The notes beneath the pieces were generated by a model that searched no databases, was not told the origin of the DNA, and saw only the letters and a program-made list of their open reading frames with translations. From Microcaldota archaeon (GTDB lineage Archaea > Micrarchaeota > Micrarchaeia > Anstonellales > Anstonellaceae): a DNA stretch of 64,000 bases. Location of the stretch: assembly GCA_026413805.1 (NCBI GenBank), contig JAOAKE010000001.1, forward strand, positions 31,121 through 95,120. The letters are read 5' to 3'. Positions 26,537 to 33,919 of the stretch are shown in pieces; within the stretch, counting starts at the first letter, position 1; each line of letters begins with the position of its first letter. Both the position numbers and the translations under genes were made by a program.

Positions 26537-26542
26537 TTTAAA
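26537..26542. promoter_or_regulatory. Shared palindromic TATA box, gatD and drg
   Basis: TTTAAA is centred 26.5 bp from the GTG at 26513 (gatD) and 27.5 bp from the ATG at 26567 (DRG). Both messages would be leaderless, and one box would serve both genes. Confidence 0.6.
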
Positions 26543-26566
26543 GGATTTGCAATGATATGCAACAGC

Positions 26567-27649
26567 ATGGGCATTGAAGAAAAGCTCAGGGCTTTGGAAG
26601 AGGAGCTTGCGCGCACGCAGAAAAACAAGGCGACAGAGTACCATATTGGGATATTGAAGGCGAAGATAGCTGCGCTAAAAAGAGAGCTTCTTGCCCCGAA
26701 AAAAAGCGGAGTGCGAAGCGGAGGCTTTGACGTAAAAAAGAGCGGGGATGCCACTGTTGTCTTTGTTGGGCTGCCGTCTGTTGGAAAGTCCACCCTGCTC
26801 AACTCCCTCACTCAATCCAAGTCAAAGGTGGCGCCATATGCCTTCACCACCTTGAACTGTGTGCCAGGCGTGATGGAGTATAAGGGTGCAAAAATACAGC
26901 TTTTGGACCTGCCTGGGATAATCATTGGCGCAAGCGAAGGGCGAGGCAGGGGGCGGGAGGTGCTGGCAGTAGCGCGAAGCGCAGACCTGATACTTATCCT
27001 GCTGGATGTTTTCCAGCCGCACATCCTTCAAAAAATAAAAGAGGAGCTTTGGGGCGCCGGCATAAGGCTGGATGAGGAGCCCCCAAAAATTTACATCACA
27101 AAAAGGCTTCGCGGCGGCGTGGAAATAAATTCCACTGTCAAGCTCACTAAGCTGAATGAAAAGATGATAACCGGCGTGCTTGCGGAGTATGGAATGCACA
27201 ATGCAGTCGTAGTTTTCAGGCAGGACGCAACTGTTGACCAGCTCATTGATGTGCTTGCAGGCAATCGCAAATACGTTCCTTCGCTAGTGGCGCTCAATAA
27301 GGTAGATATGGTAAGCGAGGATTACCTGCGCGAAATTCCTTTTGAGTTTTTGCCCATTTCGGCTGAAAAGGGGCAGGGAATAGACCGCTTAAAGGAAGCC
27401 ATTTACCAGCGCTTGTCCCTCATCCGCGTCTATACCAAGCCGAGGATGGGCGAGGCTGACCTTGGCGAGCCTCTTATGTTGAAGGCAGGCTCTACTATAG
27501 AAGATGCTTGCAACCGCCTGCACAGGGATTTGGTCAAGGAATTCAAATATGCGGTAGTTTGGGGAAAATCTGCTAAGTTCCCTGGGCAAAAGGTCGGCTT
27601 GCAGCATGTCTTGGAAGACGGCGACATATTCAGCGTGGTAAAAAAGTAA
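26567..27649 (+). CDS. DRG-family GTPase with TGS domain
   Basis: This 360-residue Obg-superfamily GTPase is the archaeal counterpart of eukaryotic DRG proteins, which bind ribosomes. The N-terminal helix with ARTQKNKAT is diagnostic. G motifs are GLPSVGKS (G1), the FTTLNC switch (G2), DLPGI (G3) and NKVD (G4), and a C-terminal TGS domain ends in GDGDIFSVVKK-like residues. I start it at 26567 because the TATA box 27 bp upstream predicts initiation there and the family N-terminus begins with this Met. An ATG at 26552 is less likely. Confidence 0.95.
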   Translation: MGIEEKLRALEEELARTQKNKATEYHIGILKAKIAALKRELLAPKKSGVRSGGFDVKKSGDATVVFVGLPSVGKSTLLNSLTQSKSKVAPYAFTTLNCVPGVMEYKGAKIQLLDLPGIIIGASEGRGRGREVLAVARSADLILILLDVFQPHILQKIKEELWGAGIRLDEEPPKIYITKRLRGGVEINSTVKLTKLNEKMITGVLAEYGMHNAVVVFRQDATVDQLIDVLAGNRKYVPSLVALNKVDMVSEDYLREIPFEFLPISAEKGQGIDRLKEAIYQRLSLIRVYTKPRMGEADLGEPLMLKAGSTIEDACNRLHRDLVKEFKYAVVWGKSAKFPGQKVGLQHVLEDGDIFSVVKK

Positions 27650-27654
27650 GGCGC

Positions 27655-27942
27655 TCATTTCTTTTGAAGCTTCTTGACCCAGAAAGGAAGCGGGCTTTTG
27701 GTGGTAAAGTCAATGATTTTTATCTCGTCTTTTTTTTGCTTGGCGAATACGATAGGCTTTCCGTCTATGCCGCTCAAGGTAAATGTGGTTTGCCCATCTT
27801 CATTTATGCCGATGGTCATTCGCTGCTTCTTTCCATGCAGCTCAAACTCAAAGCTGTAATTTTCGCCATCTGCAGTAATCCTTATTTCATTTATTTTGTC
27901 CCATGGGATTTCGCTTGGGGAGGGAAACTTTTCTGAGCCCAT
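27655..27942 (-). CDS. Small conserved-looking protein of unknown function
   Basis: The 95-residue soluble protein alternates short polar and hydrophobic strands (IRITADG, YSFEFELHGKK, MTIGINEDG, TTFTLSGIDG), suggesting a small all-beta fold. It ends in a basic PFWVKKLQKK segment. GTGGTTAG precedes its ATG. It is the last of three closely spaced minus-strand genes (148, 49 and 95 codons). A plus-strand frame over the same bases lacks sensible composition and start signals. I do not recognise the family. Its place next to the 49- and 148-residue proteins suggests a common, unknown role. Confidence 0.7.
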   Translation of the reverse strand: MGSEKFPSPSEIPWDKINEIRITADGENYSFEFELHGKKQRMTIGINEDGQTTFTLSGIDGKPIVFAKQKKDEIKIIDFTTKSPLPFWVKKLQKK

Positions 27943-27949
27943 CTAACCA

Positions 27950-28099
27950 CTAATGCATAAGTAATTGTTGTGGTGTCTTCTTCTCCTCTTTTTCTGGAAG
28001 CGTATTGTGAAACATCTTATAAGTTAAATAAAGATTTTCGAGCACCTCTTTGAAATGTGGGTTTTGAGGAGTAATTATTTTGACTTCTGGGTTTGCCAT
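27950..28099 (-). CDS. 49-residue protein, short gene between two unknown genes
   Basis: A complete 49-codon frame fills the gap between the 148-residue gene (9 bp upstream) and the 95-residue gene (7 bp downstream) on the same strand. It begins MANPEVKIITPQNP, continues with a helix (HFKEVLENLYLTYKMFHN) and ends in a Lys/Gln-rich tail. AGTGGTT stands at ribosome-binding distance from its ATG, the same element used by the next gene. The tight packing and helix-forming sequence make it a real gene rather than chance. No family is recognised. Confidence 0.65.
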   Translation of the reverse strand: MANPEVKIITPQNPHFKEVLENLYLTYKMFHNTLPEKEEKKTPQQLLMH

Positions 28100-28108
28100 A
28101 AAACCACT

Positions 28109-28555
28109 TCACATGATTTTTTCATATGTTATTTCACTCTCCCTTTCTTGCCCTTTTGGAAGGGAGATTGTCAGTATCTCTTTGAGGCGGCTGCCCTTGG
28201 TAAGCGATGCCTCAATAAAATCCCCTCCTACACGAAGGGTGAGGAACTCCTTGCCCGCGCTTGTTTCAACCATGATGGTGTAAACCTCTGCAAGCATCTC
28301 ATTGTCCTTTGAGATGCCCCGCCCCACCTTTACAGATATATTATGTTGGTCTGGGTTTTTATATATGTCTGCCACCAGTGTGAGCATCCGGCTTTGCTCA
28401 TTCTTCAAAACTGCGTTAACCTTTGGGTTTGAGATGAAAAGGCTTTGGAAGATGTCTGCTGCCTCGCTGGTGGTTTTTCGGCTGAAGTCCACGATTGTTT
28501 GGAATACTTTCCACTCCCCTTGTGCGCCTGCGGGCGCCTCGGCTTTCTGCGCCAT
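28109..28555 (-). CDS. Unknown protein heading a three-gene operon
   Basis: The 148-residue protein has an Ala/Pro-rich start and a helical region (about 15-75). A C-terminal part of strands with the pattern EFLTLRVGGDFIEASLTKGSRLKEILTI, suggesting a small mixed fold, follows. No signal peptide, membrane segment or catalytic motif is seen. Two small genes follow at gaps of 9 and 7 bp, so the three form an operon. I cannot assign a family. Confidence 0.75.
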   Translation of the reverse strand: MAQKAEAPAGAQGEWKVFQTIVDFSRKTTSEAADIFQSLFISNPKVNAVLKNEQSRMLTLVADIYKNPDQHNISVKVGRGISKDNEMLAEVYTIMVETSAGKEFLTLRVGGDFIEASLTKGSRLKEILTISLPKGQERESEITYEKIM

Positions 28556-28598
28556 AATGAATCTTCTGCCTGCTTTTATTTAAAATAGGGGCCGCGGG

Positions 28599-30632
28599 CT
28601 ATATCGCCCCTATTTCTTTGCCGGCAATTACTGCTGCCACGAGCAACGAAACAATGTTTAGGACCTTTACCATTGGGTTTAACGCGGGGCCGGAGGTGTC
28701 TTTCAGTGGGTCTCCCACTGTGTCGCCAACCACTGCTGCCTTGTGGGCATCAGAGCCCTTGCCCCCAAATGCCCCAGACTCAATGTATTTCTTTGCGTTG
28801 TCCCATGCAGCTCCTGCATTCGCCTGGAACACTGCCAATAGTTGGGCAGATACTATGGCGCCTGCAAGAAAACCACCCAGCGCCTCTAGCCCGAGCCCAA
28901 AGCCAATTGCAACCGGCACGGCAACCACCATCACCCCTGGAAGAATGAGAGAGCTTATGGCTGCTTTTGTCGAGATGTCAACACATGATGCATAATCTGG
29001 CTTTTTGATGCCCTTCATTATCTTGTCATCTTTGAATTGGCGGCGAACTTCTTCTACGACAAGGTTTGCTGCCCTTCCGACTGCGCGCATGGTCATTGAA
29101 GAAAATATAAATGGGATGGCTGCGCCAATCAGGAGCCCTATAAAGACCAATGGGGATGCCACGTTGATCTGGCTCAGCCCGGTGCTTTCAAAGTAGGTTG
29201 AAAACAAAGCGACTGCGGCTATTGCAGCTGAGCTTATCGCAAACCCTTTAGTGACTGCTTTTGTAGTATTGCCAACTGCGTCTAGCTTGTCGAGGCGCTT
29301 TCTGCCCGCACTTGCCAAGCCAGACATTTCGCCAATCCCGCTTGCATTGTCAGAGATTGGGCCAAATGTGTCCATCGCCATTATCAGCGCAGTTGCAGAA
29401 AGCATGCCAAGCCCCACCAATGCTATGCCAAAATAGCCCAAGCCTGTGCCAAAAAAGCCAAGCAATATTGCTGCACAGACTATTAAGACGCCTGCTACTG
29501 CAGACTCCATTCCTAGCGCCAGGCCAGAAATCAGGTTTGTGCCTGCCCCGGACTTTGCAGACTCTGCTGTCTCCCGGACTGGTTTTTGCTTGGTGGAGGT
29601 GTAGTAGTCTGTAAGGTAGATGATGAGATGGGTGGCAAGCAGCCCGACAACCAAGGCAAATGCATAAGAGAGGCTGCCAAGCAAGAAATAGGAAACCAAA
29701 AGAAAGAAAGCTGCAGAGAGCAACGAGAAGTTTACAAGCCCTCTTTTCATGGCTTCAAATGGGTATTCTGACTCTTTTTTGAGGCGGGTGGTTTTGCTTG
29801 CCAAAAGCCCAATTAAAAGCGCTCCAGCAGCAACAATTAGTGGAAAGATGGCCCCTGCCAGCCCAAGAAGCACTGCGCCAAGGACCACGGCGGCAATCAG
29901 CGCAACGCTGTAGGACTCAAAGACATCTGCGCCCATCCCTGCGCAGTCCCCGACGTTGTCTCCTACATTGTCCGCAATTGTTGCAGGGTTTCGTGGGTCA
30001 TCTTCAGGGATTCCCTTTTCTACTTTGCCAACCAAATCTGCGCCCACGTCAGCCGCTTTTGTATAAATGCCCCCGCCAACACGCATGAACAGCGCCAATA
30101 CGTTTGCACCAAAGCCAAAGCCGATCAGTGCCCGCGCCGCTTCGCTTAAGGCGTGCCCCTCACCCCCAAAGTAGAGCAGCACGCCTATAAAAACTGCAGC
30201 CACGCCAAGAAGGCCTAGCCCTGCCACCAAAGCGCCATTGACTGTGCCTGCCTGAAAGGGAATTGAAAACGCCTCTTGCATGCTCGAAAGAGACGCCCTG
30301 GCAGTCCTTGCATTGGTATTTACTGCCAACAACATGCCAAAATATCCTGCCAACCCAGAACAGGCTGCCCCTACAAGAAAGGCAGCTGCAACTGCAGGAC
30401 CAAGGACAAAGTATATTATTGCAAGCAAGACAAATGAAAAGCTGATTATTGTGATGAATTGCCTTTTGAGGTAGGCTGCTGCGCCTTCTTTAATGGCTTG
30501 GGAGATTTCCTTCATCCTTTCACTGCCTTCATCTTTTTTGAAAACCTCCAAGGCAAGCTTGAGCCCATATGCTAAGCCTGCAATGGCAGCAATAATTGAA
30601 AGGTATCCCCACTCTAAAGAAGCCAGTGACAT
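28599..30632 (-). CDS. hppA: Membrane-bound proton-pumping pyrophosphatase, K+-independent type
   Basis: This integral membrane pump couples pyrophosphate hydrolysis to ion transport. The protein of about 677 residues has some 15-16 membrane helices, the catalytic loop DVGADLVGKVE, the following DDPRNPATIADNVGDNVGD, and the C-terminal GDTVGDPLKDTSGP. The subtype switch reads GNTTKA, with Lys where K+-dependent enzymes have Ala. This points to a K+-independent, hence proton-pumping, form. GGGAGGTGG lies seven bases before the ATG at 30632, which excludes a longer frame. It follows the PIN-domain gene by 23 bp. It may recycle pyrophosphate from tRNA, lipid and nucleotide synthesis to energise the membrane. 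Confidence 0.96.
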   Translation of the reverse strand: MSLASLEWGYLSIIAAIAGLAYGLKLALEVFKKDEGSERMKEISQAIKEGAAAYLKRQFITIISFSFVLLAIIYFVLGPAVAAAFLVGAACSGLAGYFGMLLAVNTNARTARASLSSMQEAFSIPFQAGTVNGALVAGLGLLGVAAVFIGVLLYFGGEGHALSEAARALIGFGFGANVLALFMRVGGGIYTKAADVGADLVGKVEKGIPEDDPRNPATIADNVGDNVGDCAGMGADVFESYSVALIAAVVLGAVLLGLAGAIFPLIVAAGALLIGLLASKTTRLKKESEYPFEAMKRGLVNFSLLSAAFFLLVSYFLLGSLSYAFALVVGLLATHLIIYLTDYYTSTKQKPVRETAESAKSGAGTNLISGLALGMESAVAGVLIVCAAILLGFFGTGLGYFGIALVGLGMLSATALIMAMDTFGPISDNASGIGEMSGLASAGRKRLDKLDAVGNTTKAVTKGFAISSAAIAAVALFSTYFESTGLSQINVASPLVFIGLLIGAAIPFIFSSMTMRAVGRAANLVVEEVRRQFKDDKIMKGIKKPDYASCVDISTKAAISSLILPGVMVVAVPVAIGFGLGLEALGGFLAGAIVSAQLLAVFQANAGAAWDNAKKYIESGAFGGKGSDAHKAAVVGDTVGDPLKDTSGPALNPMVKVLNIVSLLVAAVIAGKEIGAI

Positions 30633-30655
30633 CTTCTTCCACCTCCCAAAAGAAC

Positions 30656-31045
30656 TTACACAATGCCTATTTTGCATTTGTGCTTTAGCACTACGACTCC
30701 GATCCTTGCGCTGGCTAACTTTTTCCTAAGCGCCCTGTCGTTTGTCGCGACCAACGTCTTGTTTTTGGTGGCAAATTTAAAAATCCACTTGTCAACCTCG
30801 CCAGAACTTTTCAGTATTTTGGTTGGGATTTTCAAAGAAAGGGTTTGAATGGCGCCAAGAGCGAAACGCGCGGCGCTTGCCCGCCTACCCCCCTTACAAG
30901 AGAGGGCTTCCAGCTCCTCAACTGCTCCTGAGGGGATGATTATCTGGACTGGCCCGTCTGCAATGTGCAGCAAGCCTTCAATCAAATCCACTTTTTGTTC
31001 GTATTGAGAAAGCAAGAAATTGGTATCTAAGACTACTTTTTTCAT
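30656..31045 (-). CDS. PIN-domain protein, Fcf1/UPF0129-like nuclease
   Basis: The 129-residue protein is a single PIN domain. It has the first acidic residue in LDTNFLL, a Glu pair in AVEELEAL and a later Asp in ATNDRALRKKL. The order matches archaeal Fcf1/Utp24-like PIN proteins, implicated in rRNA processing, rather than VapC toxins, and there is no antitoxin gene beside it. A segment of unrelated sequence upstream in frame is excluded, since the MKKVVLDTN start fits the family. The start lies about 25 bp from a TATA box that seems shared with the divergent Trm56 gene. hppA follows on the same strand. Confidence 0.88.
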   Translation of the reverse strand: MKKVVLDTNFLLSQYEQKVDLIEGLLHIADGPVQIIIPSGAVEELEALSCKGGRRASAARFALGAIQTLSLKIPTKILKSSGEVDKWIFKFATKNKTLVATNDRALRKKLASARIGVVVLKHKCKIGIV

Positions 31046-31066
31046 GAGTAAAAAAGGAGGGCACTG

Positions 31067-31074
31067 CTTAAAAG
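31067..31074. promoter_or_regulatory. Shared TATA box, PIN-domain gene and trm56
   Basis: CTTAAAAG is centred 26.5 bp before the Trm56 ATG and 24.5 bp before the PIN ATG on the other strand, within a 50-bp intergenic space. Both transcripts would be leaderless or nearly so. Confidence 0.6.
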
Positions 31075-31095
31075 AGATGGGCTTGAAATTGAAGC

Positions 31096-31626
31096 ATGAG
31101 GAAGGTAAGCGTACTTCGGCTGGGCCACCGAATTGGGAGGGATAGGCGAATAACAACCCATGTTTTTTTGGCAGCGCGAGCGCTCGGGGCGAATGATGGG
31201 ATTTTGTGCGGAGAGAAAGATGAAAGGTTGTTAGAGAGCATAAGGAAAGTGAGTAAGTTGTGGGGCGGGGCGTTTGTAGTGCGCTATGAAGAAAATTGGA
31301 AAAAATGCCTCATGGAAGAAAAGAGGCAGGGGAAGGTGGTTGTGCACCTTACTATGTATGGAGAACCATTTCTTGAAAGGGTTTCTTTGTTGAAGGAAAA
31401 AGAGTTGGTGGTTGTTGTAGGCGCAGGAAAGGTCCCTCCAGAGATTTACCACATTGCAGACTTTAACCTTGCAGTGACTCAGCAACCCCATTCAGAAGTG
31501 TCTGCACTTGCGCTTTTTCTTGACAGGTATTTTGAAGGGAAGGAACTTTCTTTGAATTTTGAAGGGATGATAAAAATACTGCCAAATAAGTGCGGTAAAA
31601 GTGTTGTTCGTGTAAAAAATGTATGA
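31096..31626 (+). CDS. tRNA (cytidine(56)-2'-O)-methyltransferase
   Basis: aTrm56 methylates the 2'-OH of C56 in the T-loop of archaeal tRNA. The 176-residue SPOUT-family protein has the characteristic N-terminal LRLGHRIGRDRRITTHV followed by ARALGA. A VVVGAGKVPPEIY segment and a C-terminal knot region with ADFNLAVTQQPHSEVSALALFLDR follow. The length is normal. The transcript is probably leaderless from the shared TATA box. Together with Pus10, Taw1 and EndA it shows that the window is rich in tRNA-maturation genes. TFE follows downstream after a 39-bp gap. Confidence 0.95.
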   Translation: MRKVSVLRLGHRIGRDRRITTHVFLAARALGANDGILCGEKDERLLESIRKVSKLWGGAFVVRYEENWKKCLMEEKRQGKVVVHLTMYGEPFLERVSLLKEKELVVVVGAGKVPPEIYHIADFNLAVTQQPHSEVSALALFLDRYFEGKELSLNFEGMIKILPNKCGKSVVRVKNV

Positions 31627-31665
31627 AGGAATAAATAGGGTGCGGCTAAAATTAAAGCGGTGAGC

Positions 31666-32232
31666 ATGGCGACTAAAAAGGCTCTTAAAAAAAAGAAGGT
31701 TAATTCTTCTAAGAAGGTTAAGAAGAAAGTTAGGAAAAAAAGCAAGGGATATGGTGGGGGGAGGATTGGTGGTGGAAAAAGGCCTAATTTTGAAACTCAG
31801 GTAAGGCGCGCCACTTATTCTAAAACTGCACGCCTGAGTGCGCTTGCCTGCGCAAAGACGAGGCAATGGTTGATTGAGATGGGGGGAGAGAACACCATCG
31901 CCATAATCAAAGAGTTTGACATGGATATGAGTGATGAGGAGATTGCGAAAAAAACAGGAATACGCGCTTCTGATGTGAGAGTGGTGTTAAATCGGCTGCA
32001 TGGTTGTGGGTTGTTTTCTTATACTCGAGTCCGAGACCGTGATAGTGGATGGTACTCGTATATTTGGAAGTTAAATGAGGAAAAGCTAAGGCAAGTGGTT
32101 GAAGGAGAAAACACTATTATGGTGGAAAAGGTTGAGGAAGAGCCTGTTGTTGAAGAAAGATATTTGGAAAAAAACATGTTAAATGAGGGGCGTGTGGTAA
32201 AAAGACCACCTGCCCTTCAAAAAGGCTTTTAA
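31666..32232 (+). CDS. tfe: Transcription initiation factor E, alpha-like subunit, without zinc ribbon
   Basis: TFE stabilises the open promoter complex of archaeal RNA polymerase. The 188-residue protein starts with a Lys-rich tail (about 1-40). The winged helix that follows is typical of TFE: SDEEIAKKTGIRASDVRVVLNRLHGCGLFSY, a DRDSGWYSYIWKL wing and a helix. Canonical archaeal TFE ends with a CxxC...CxxC zinc ribbon. Here the C-terminus is acidic and basic without any Cys pair, so the ribbon is missing. ATG 31666 follows GGTGA; a GTG at 31660 is an alternative. The promoter of the initiator tRNA overlaps its stop codon. Confidence 0.85.
   Translation: MATKKALKKKKVNSSKKVKKKVRKKSKGYGGGRIGGGKRPNFETQVRRATYSKTARLSALACAKTRQWLIEMGGENTIAIIKEFDMDMSDEEIAKKTGIRASDVRVVLNRLHGCGLFSYTRVRDRDSGWYSYIWKLNEEKLRQVVEGENTIMVEKVEEEPVVEERYLEKNMLNEGRVVKRPPALQKGF
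32227..32232 (+). promoter_or_regulatory. TATA box of the initiator tRNA, inside the tfe stop
   Basis: TTTTAA, which includes the TAA stop of tfe, is centred 27 bp before the 5' end of the initiator tRNA. A second AT-rich stretch at 32243-32250 is too close to the tRNA. Confidence 0.5.
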
Positions 32233-32256
32233 GCCAACCTATTTCTATAAACTGCC

Positions 32257-32331
32257 AGCGGGATAGGGTAGCTTGGAGTGCCCGCTGGGCTCATAACCCA
32301 GAGATCAGTGGTTCAAATCCACTTCCCGCTA
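32257..32331 (+). tRNA. Initiator tRNA-Met (CAU)
   Basis: All stems pair: acceptor AGCGGGA/TCCCGCT, D-stem GGGT/GCCC, anticodon stem CTGGG/CCCAG around CTCATAA, T-stem AGTGG/CCACT around TTCAAAT, and discriminator A. The anticodon CAU is at 32292-32294. Three consecutive G-C pairs next to the anticodon loop and the A1-U72 pair are initiator hallmarks in Archaea. No intron is present and CCA is not encoded. Confidence 0.95.
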
Positions 32332-32535
32332 TTTTGAGGTTGATCGCTGCGCCTTTTTGGTTCTTTCCCACCCCGGGCTTCCACTATTTAAGTGTATGTT
32401 CTTTTGTTTTGATTTTATTATGTAACTATGGTTACTATAAATAAGAAAAAACAACCAATATAAGAAAAAAATCAAATAAAAAACGAGATAATTAAAATAA
32501 AGAAAAGATAAAAATTAATGGAAGTGTGGGGATAC
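32332..32535. other. AT-rich intergenic stretch between convergent transcripts
   Basis: No gene is seen here. T-tracts just after the tRNA and A-tracts before the PRC-barrel gene (T-tracts on its strand) would end both converging transcripts. Around 32421-32434 a short inverted repeat GTAAC-TATG-GTTAC is present. The composition is far more AT-rich than the surroundings. Confidence 0.5.
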
Positions 32536-32793
32536 CTACCCTTCTAAGCCAACATTGGCGCTCTTTGAGACAACAACAACATCTTCTATTGACTTAACCG
32601 ACTTGAACAAAACAGAGCGGTCGCGAAGCACCCTTTTTGCCTCTTCTTTTGAAACTGCGTTGAGGGGGTCCATAGTTAGCCTGATAATCTCTCCCTTTTC
32701 CAAATCAAGAAGTATTTCTTGGACTCGCCCCAAAAACTTCCCACCATCTGTGTAAATATCCATTCCATATATCTTCGAAACCTTTATTGCCAT
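32536..32793 (-). CDS. PRC-barrel domain protein
   Basis: The 85-residue protein is a single PRC-barrel. It has a GMDIYTDGGKFLGRVQEILLD start, the LEKGEIIRLTMDP strand pair and a C-terminal SVLFKSVKSIEDVVVV segment. Archaeal PRC-barrel proteins bind RNA-processing, photosynthetic or division partners, and some act in FtsZ-based cell division. Which applies here cannot be told. GGGTGATG before ATG 32793 decides the start. A second PRC-barrel protein is encoded at 52.9 kb. It stands alone between an AT-rich region and the prenyl synthase gene. Confidence 0.88.
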   Translation of the reverse strand: MAIKVSKIYGMDIYTDGGKFLGRVQEILLDLEKGEIIRLTMDPLNAVSKEEAKRVLRDRSVLFKSVKSIEDVVVVSKSANVGLEG

Positions 32794-32859
32794 AAACATC
32801 ACCCTGGTCTGCAAGCGTTTTCTTCACATCTCGAATTTAAAAACTTATCTTCAACCATC

Positions 32860-33855
32860 CTATTTTCTTCTTTTCAAAACAAACACAGCCAACATCTCCA
32901 ATGCCTTTCTCTTTGGGTTGCTAGGCAGAGCGCGAAGTAAAGAAAGCGCCTCTTTTATTTCCCTTTCAGCAGCTTGCAATGCTCGCTTAGGAGCCCCGCT
33001 CTTTTTGATAAGGGAGAGGGCCATGTCTACCTCTTCATCCCCTTTTTTCTCTTTTTTAAGGATATTCAAAAGAAGCTGGCGGTCGTTGGGGGGCAGGGCT
33101 TTCAAGGCCTCAATGACTATTAAAGTGCGCTTGCCTTCCCTTATATCCCCACCTATTTCCTTTCCATACAGCGCCTCTTCCCCAACAATATTCAAGACAT
33201 CATCAACAATCTGAAACCCCATCCCAATCTTCCTTCCAAATAAAGACAAGGCTCGGCACTGCCTTTCACTTCCACCACCTAATAATCCCCCAACTTCACA
33301 AGAAACTGCAATAAGGGCGCCGGTCTTGCCGCTAATCACCCGCCTATACGCCGCCTCATCCACATCCCAATTATTGGCTTTATACCAACCAAGTTCAATA
33401 GCCTGCCCTTCCAAAACCTCTGTAAAAGCTGAAAGGAGCAGCTCCTGGGCCTTCTCTTTCTTTGGCCCTTTTATCCTGCGCGCCTCCCTCCAAACCATCA
33501 TGAACAAACCATCCCCAGCATTTAGGGCAAGTGGGATTCCATACTTTACATGAAGGCAAGGGGAGCCCCTTCGCATCTTTGAGTCATCTTCAATATCATC
33601 ATGTATTAGAGTAAAGTTATGAAACATCTCAATAGCAGTTGCTGCAGCCAGAGCGTCTTCCTTCTTTCCACCAACCACTTCACAAGAAAGCAGGCAGAGA
33701 GCAGGCCTTAGGCGCTTGCCCTCAAAAGAAAAAAATTCAGAAAGAAGCCCGTAGACTTCTTTAGGTTCCTTTGGCTTGCCGAAAATCTCTTTTAACCTAG
33801 AGTCAACAGGCGCCACGGTCTTGCGCAAGATTTCATCAAGTTCAGCTTCATCCAT
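32860..33855 (-). CDS. idsA: Polyprenyl (geranylgeranyl) diphosphate synthase
   Basis: This trans-isoprenyl diphosphate synthase elongates allylic diphosphates for membrane lipids. The 331-residue protein has the first aspartate-rich motif in LIHDDIEDDSKMRRG, the conserved GKTGAL segment and the second motif as FQIVDDVLN. There the last Asp of DDxxD is Asn, which is tolerated in some members. Chain length is not predictable with confidence; C20 is usual in Archaea. Its promoter seems to be the GGTATAAAAA element at 33887-33896, shared with the divergent tRNA-Lys, leaving a leader of about 10 nt. It would supply substrate for lipids that the flavoproteins at 5-7 kb could reduce. Confidence 0.94.
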   Translation of the reverse strand: MDEAELDEILRKTVAPVDSRLKEIFGKPKEPKEVYGLLSEFFSFEGKRLRPALCLLSCEVVGGKKEDALAAATAIEMFHNFTLIHDDIEDDSKMRRGSPCLHVKYGIPLALNAGDGLFMMVWREARRIKGPKKEKAQELLLSAFTEVLEGQAIELGWYKANNWDVDEAAYRRVISGKTGALIAVSCEVGGLLGGGSERQCRALSLFGRKIGMGFQIVDDVLNIVGEEALYGKEIGGDIREGKRTLIVIEALKALPPNDRQLLLNILKKEKKGDEEVDMALSLIKKSGAPKRALQAAEREIKEALSLLRALPSNPKRKALEMLAVFVLKRRK

Positions 33856-33886
33856 CGTTCCACTTAGTTTTTGGGCAGTGCAATTG

Positions 33887-33894
33887 TTTTTATA
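33887..33894. promoter_or_regulatory. Shared TATA box, idsA and tRNA-Lys
   Basis: TTTTTATA is centred about 28 bp before the mature 5' end of tRNA-Lys and about 36 bp before the idsA start on the other strand, so a single element probably drives both. Confidence 0.55.
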
Positions 33895-33919
33895 CCCTAT
33901 TCCCTAAAAAATCGTCTGC

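Noticed and set aside
27664..27936. A plus-strand frame of 90 codons opposite the 95-residue gene
   Set aside because: It has no ribosome-binding site and low-quality composition. The minus-strand frame has a proper site, fits the tight operon and has a sensible beta-type pattern.
30656..31045. VapC toxin of a toxin-antitoxin pair
   Set aside because: No small antitoxin gene adjoins the PIN gene, and its motifs fit Fcf1-like proteins; the neighbours are hppA and trm56.
32332..32535. Replication origin in the AT-rich gap
   Set aside because: No Cdc6/Orc1 gene is nearby and no repeated ORB-like elements are visible, so AT-richness alone does not support an origin.
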